Assembly (NCBI GenBank): GCA_002483265.1
Contig: DLHO01000027.1
Coordinates: 124,001-188,000, forward strand
Origin: Flavobacteriales bacterium UBA7666
GTDB lineage: Bacteria > Bacteroidota > Bacteroidia > Flavobacteriales_D > Crocinitomicaceae
Reading direction: 5' to 3'
DNA length: 64,000 nt
In this document: positions 61,849-64,000 of the stretch, piece after piece
Layout: every line of letters starts with the position of its first letter
How positions within the stretch are numbered: position 1 is the stretch's first letter
Program-made: the position numbers and the translations under genes
Notes under the pieces: generated by a model
Told to the model about the DNA's origin: nothing
The model's database searches: none
The model's input: only the letters and a program-made list of their open reading frames with translations

Positions 61849-62427
61849 ATGGCATTTGATTCGAGTGGTGGTAAATGTGTGATTTTCTCAGCTCCCTCAG
61901 GCGCAGGAAAAACAACCATTGTTCAATACTTGTTAGGCAAAATCCCTGAACTGGCTTTCTCTATTTCGGCATGCAGCCGCGAACCCCGTGGTGAGGAGGA
62001 ACACGGAAAACATTATTATTTTTTAGGTGTTGAAGGTTTCAAGCAAAAAATTGATGGCGACGAGTTCATAGAGTGGGAAGAGGTTTATACAGATAACTTT
62101 TACGGAACCCTGGCTTCTGAATTGGAACGAATTTGGGGAGAAGGAAAGACCGTCATCTTTGATGTAGACGTTGTTGGAGGATTGAACCTGAAAAAAATCA
62201 TGGGAGACAATGCCCTTGCGATTTTTGTGCAACCACCTTCCTTTGAGGATTTGGAACAGCGTTTGCGATTTCGAAGCACTGAAACGGAAGAAAAAATTTC
62301 TATGCGTTTGGCGAAAGCTCATATTGAATTAGACCGCGCACCGGAATTTGACTATATTCTTTTGAATGACGAGCTCAAAAGAGCATGTAAGGAAGCCGAA
62401 GAATTAGTTCGCAAATTTATTTCCTGA
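61849..62427 (+). CDS. gmk: Guanylate kinase
   Basis: 192 residues. P-loop SAPSGAGKTT (14-23), GMP-binding SACSREPRGEEEHGKHYYFL, and EVYTDNFYGTLASELERIW. Phosphorylates GMP to GDP with ATP. Cytosolic. The yicC-gmk order is widely conserved. 1 base after yicC; nadD starts 3 bases after its stop. Confidence 0.97.
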   Translation: MAFDSSGGKCVIFSAPSGAGKTTIVQYLLGKIPELAFSISACSREPRGEEEHGKHYYFLGVEGFKQKIDGDEFIEWEEVYTDNFYGTLASELERIWGEGKTVIFDVDVVGGLNLKKIMGDNALAIFVQPPSFEDLEQRLRFRSTETEEKISMRLAKAHIELDRAPEFDYILLNDELKRACKEAEELVRKFIS

Positions 62428-62430
62428 TTT

Positions 62431-63045
62431 ATGAAAGTAGGATTGTATTTCGGAACGTTTAATCCCATTCATGTTGGACATTTGGTCATTGCAAATTACA
62501 TGGCTGAATACACGGATATCGATCAGGTTTGGTTGGTAGTCACTCCGCAAAATCCATTGAAGTTGAAGTCTTCATTGTTGCCGGATTATCACCGTCTGGC
62601 AATTGTAAATGAAGCAATTCAGGATAATATCAATTTGAAGGCTTCTGATATCGAGTTCAAATTACCACAACCGAATTACACGGCAACTACGTTGGCTCAT
62701 TTAAAGGAGAAATACCCAACTCATGAATTCTCTCTGATCATGGGAGAAGACAACCTGCGGACATTTCACAAATGGTATAACCACGAACATTTGCTGGCAC
62801 ATTACAAATTCTATGTTTATCCGCGTGTCTTAACAGTCCAGGAAGAAGAGGAGGTTCAGGAAATTGGACACTATCCGGAAAATGGATTTAAGAATCATCC
62901 GAATATCATTACCTGTGAAGATGCTCCGGTGATGAAAGTTTCATCGAGCTTCGTGCGACATGCAATTAAAGAGGGAAAAGATGTGCGCTACCTGCTCACA
63001 GATCCCGTTCGCAAGTACATTGATGAAATGAATTTTTACCGTTAA
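62431..63045 (+). CDS. nadD: Nicotinate-nucleotide adenylyltransferase
   Basis: 204 residues. HxGH motif in YFGTFNPIHVGHLVIANYM, then QVWLVVTPQNPLK, SLIMGEDNLRTFHKWYNH, and the ISSTxIR-like VSSSFVRHAIKEGKDVRYLL. Makes deamido-NAD from nicotinate mononucleotide and ATP. Cytosolic. Completes the operon. Its end overlaps the following minus-strand gene by 4 bases. Confidence 0.96.
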   Translation: MKVGLYFGTFNPIHVGHLVIANYMAEYTDIDQVWLVVTPQNPLKLKSSLLPDYHRLAIVNEAIQDNINLKASDIEFKLPQPNYTATTLAHLKEKYPTHEFSLIMGEDNLRTFHKWYNHEHLLAHYKFYVYPRVLTVQEEEEVQEIGHYPENGFKNHPNIITCEDAPVMKVSSSFVRHAIKEGKDVRYLLTDPVRKYIDEMNFYR

Positions 63046-63275
63046 GCCTTTTTGCTTTTAAACAAACGTGCAATTTGCTTGCGGAAGAAAAACATCAGAA
63101 TTAAGTAAGGAATTGCAATCAAGAACAAAATCCCTGTATTGATAGATGAGCCAAAGGAATTTTCATCCAGCTCACTTCCTTGTTGCGCCAATAATTTACA
63201 CTGAGAACAACCTTGTCCAAAGGCAAAATCAACAACAATTAGCGTGATTGCAAGTAAAAACAATCGTTTTTTCAT
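63042..63275 (-). CDS. Small membrane protein of unknown function
   Basis: 77 residues. Signal-like N-terminus (MKKRLFLLAITLIVVDFAFGQ), a short loop with CSQC and DENSFGSSINTG, and one C-terminal membrane segment (TGILFLIAIPYLILMFFF) with a basic end RLFKSKKA. TACTTTTG ends 4 bases before the ATG. The CxxC is the only motif; function unknown. Confidence 0.7.
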   Translation of the reverse strand: MKKRLFLLAITLIVVDFAFGQGCSQCKLLAQQGSELDENSFGSSINTGILFLIAIPYLILMFFFRKQIARLFKSKKA

Positions 63276-63279
63276 GTAG

Positions 63280-63287
63280 CAAAAGTA
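63280..63287 (-). promoter_or_regulatory. -7 element 4 bases before the small membrane protein gene
   Basis: TACTTTTG on the minus strand, spacer CTAC, ATG at 63275. Leaderless arrangement. Confidence 0.6.
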
Positions 63288-63339
63288 CGAACAAACACTT
63301 AAAGAGAATCTGCTTTTGACCGATTTAACATATCTCCGG

Positions 63340-64000
63340 TTACAAGAGACTAATCAACTCCTTTCGATTCAACTGTTTCAAAGTGCTTACATCCGTATGT
63401 ACCAAATCGCCGACCAACTCCTGCTTGCGTTTTTGCAATTCCAGTATTTTCTCTTCAATCGTATTTGGTGTAATGAATCGCACAGCAACCACTTTTTTAT
63501 CCTGACCAATTCTGTAAGCACGGTCAATGGCCTGATTTTCTACCGCTGGATTCCACCACGGATCCATTAAATAGACATAATCTGCTTGCGTCAAATTCAA
63601 TCCCATTCCTCCGGCTTTCAAACTGATTAGAAAAACGCGAATGTTCTCATTCTCCTGAAATTCATTGACCACTTCTTTTCGTTTTCTGGTTTGACCGGTT
63701 AACAGAGAATAGGGAATATTCCTTTCTTCTAAAGCCTTTTCAATGAGTTTGAGCATCCCAACGAATTGAGAGAATACCAGAATTTTATGATGCTTCTTTT
63801 TATCTTCAATTTGCTCTAATAACTCTTGGATTTTGGCTGATTGCTCACCGTAGGAAACACCATTTTCATTGATCAATGCTGGAGAGTTACAAATCTGTCG
63901 CAATTTGGTTAACCCTGCGAGTACGTGCATACTGCTTTGTCCATCCAAAAAGTCTGGCTCACTCATAAGATACTCTTTCAATTCCGTTTTGTAGACATCG
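63340..64000 (-). CDS. SNF2-type helicase, C-terminal part (5' end outside window)
   Basis: 219 residues visible, open to the edge of the window (the frame continues through DVYKTELKEYLMS). Helicase C-terminal domain of the SWI2/SNF2 family: motif IV KILVFSQFVGML, motif V VFLISLKAGGMGLNLTQADYVYLMDPWWNP, and motif VI AIDRAYRIGQDKKV. Ends in a leucine-containing helix (LKQLNRKELISLL). The N-terminal ATPase half lies outside. Probably a DNA-dependent ATPase that remodels protein-DNA complexes. The first codon reported in the frame is TTG and is not the start. Confidence 0.93.
   Translation of the reverse strand, partial: DVYKTELKEYLMSEPDFLDGQSSMHVLAGLTKLRQICNSPALINENGVSYGEQSAKIQELLEQIEDKKKHHKILVFSQFVGMLKLIEKALEERNIPYSLLTGQTRKRKEVVNEFQENENIRVFLISLKAGGMGLNLTQADYVYLMDPWWNPAVENQAIDRAYRIGQDKKVVAVRFITPNTIEEKILELQKRKQELVGDLVHTDVSTLKQLNRKELISLL

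Noticed and set aside
1..64000. rRNA, tRNA, CRISPR, transposase, phage or integrase genes
   Set aside because: No tRNA-like cloverleaf, rRNA segment, regularly spaced repeat array, transposase or integrase motif was noticed in the intergenic regions or frames read by eye.

Overview
The window looks like chromosomal DNA of a Flavobacteriales bacterium, most likely Crocinitomicaceae and Fluviicola-like. The genus is inference; the phylum is well supported. The evidence is: low-GC DNA; -7 promoter elements of the Bacteroidota type TAnnTTTG; A-rich leaders with little Shine-Dalgarno signal; four large secreted proteins ending in type IX secretion (T9SS) sorting domains; a gldH gliding lipoprotein gene; and the typical Bacteroidota run ricT-gldH-dut-nucleotidyltransferase-TPR-DUF4292-envC. 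No rRNA, tRNA, CRISPR array, transposase or prophage was seen.

Layout. 1-3.3 kb: the end of an unknown gene, a 0.7 kb non-coding stretch that appears to hold two tandem small minus-strand RNAs, metF with a secreted-protein gene, and a lipoprotein. 3.4-8.6 kb: a LytTR regulator/TPR histidine kinase pair, two collagen-like lipoprotein paralogues, a TPR protein and a barrel-like protein. 8.7-18.7 kb: hemL, kynU-kmo, an outer-membrane-like protein, an Spx/ArsC-like protein, a SUFU-like protein, three unknowns, dxr and a DedA-like membrane protein. 18.7-31.6 kb: a T9SS protein, the methionine aminotransferase/omega-amidase pair, gcvP, and two adjacent repeat-rich T9SS proteins (ELWxxDGT repeats and delta-60 repeats). 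31.6-37.9 kb: a second LytTR/LytS-type two-component pair, a lipoprotein, a hydrolase, a DsbA-like protein and a SpoIIE phosphatase. 38-49.7 kb: a T9SS protein and then a long minus-strand envelope and nucleotide block ending in the DNA polymerase III delta-prime gene, interrupted by two paralogous plus-strand lipoproteins. 49.8-57.1 kb: a decayed gene beside its intact paralogue, a tandem lipoprotein duplication, a glycosyltransferase, a thioesterase, a sugar-phosphate isomerase, and others. 57.4-64 kb: housekeeping genes (bcp, recA, yicC, gmk, nadD) and the end of a SNF2-type helicase cut by the window edge.

How the genes work together. T9SS cargo and gldH point to surface secretion and gliding. 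kynU and kmo belong to tryptophan/kynurenine catabolism or de novo NAD synthesis, and nadD serves NAD synthesis in general. metF and gcvP serve one-carbon metabolism. ricT, gldH, dut, the nucleotidyltransferase, TPR, DUF4292 and envC form one closely packed cluster.

The strongest unusual signals are not protein-coding. At least seven genes have a consensus TAnnTTTG element ending only 4-5 nt before the start codon, which predicts leaderless mRNAs and also resolves several start choices. Two tandem small RNA candidates share an identical AAGTAGTAGTAGTT element followed by a terminator. Several dispersed palindromic elements lie between genes. No complete new defence or biosynthetic system was recognised.
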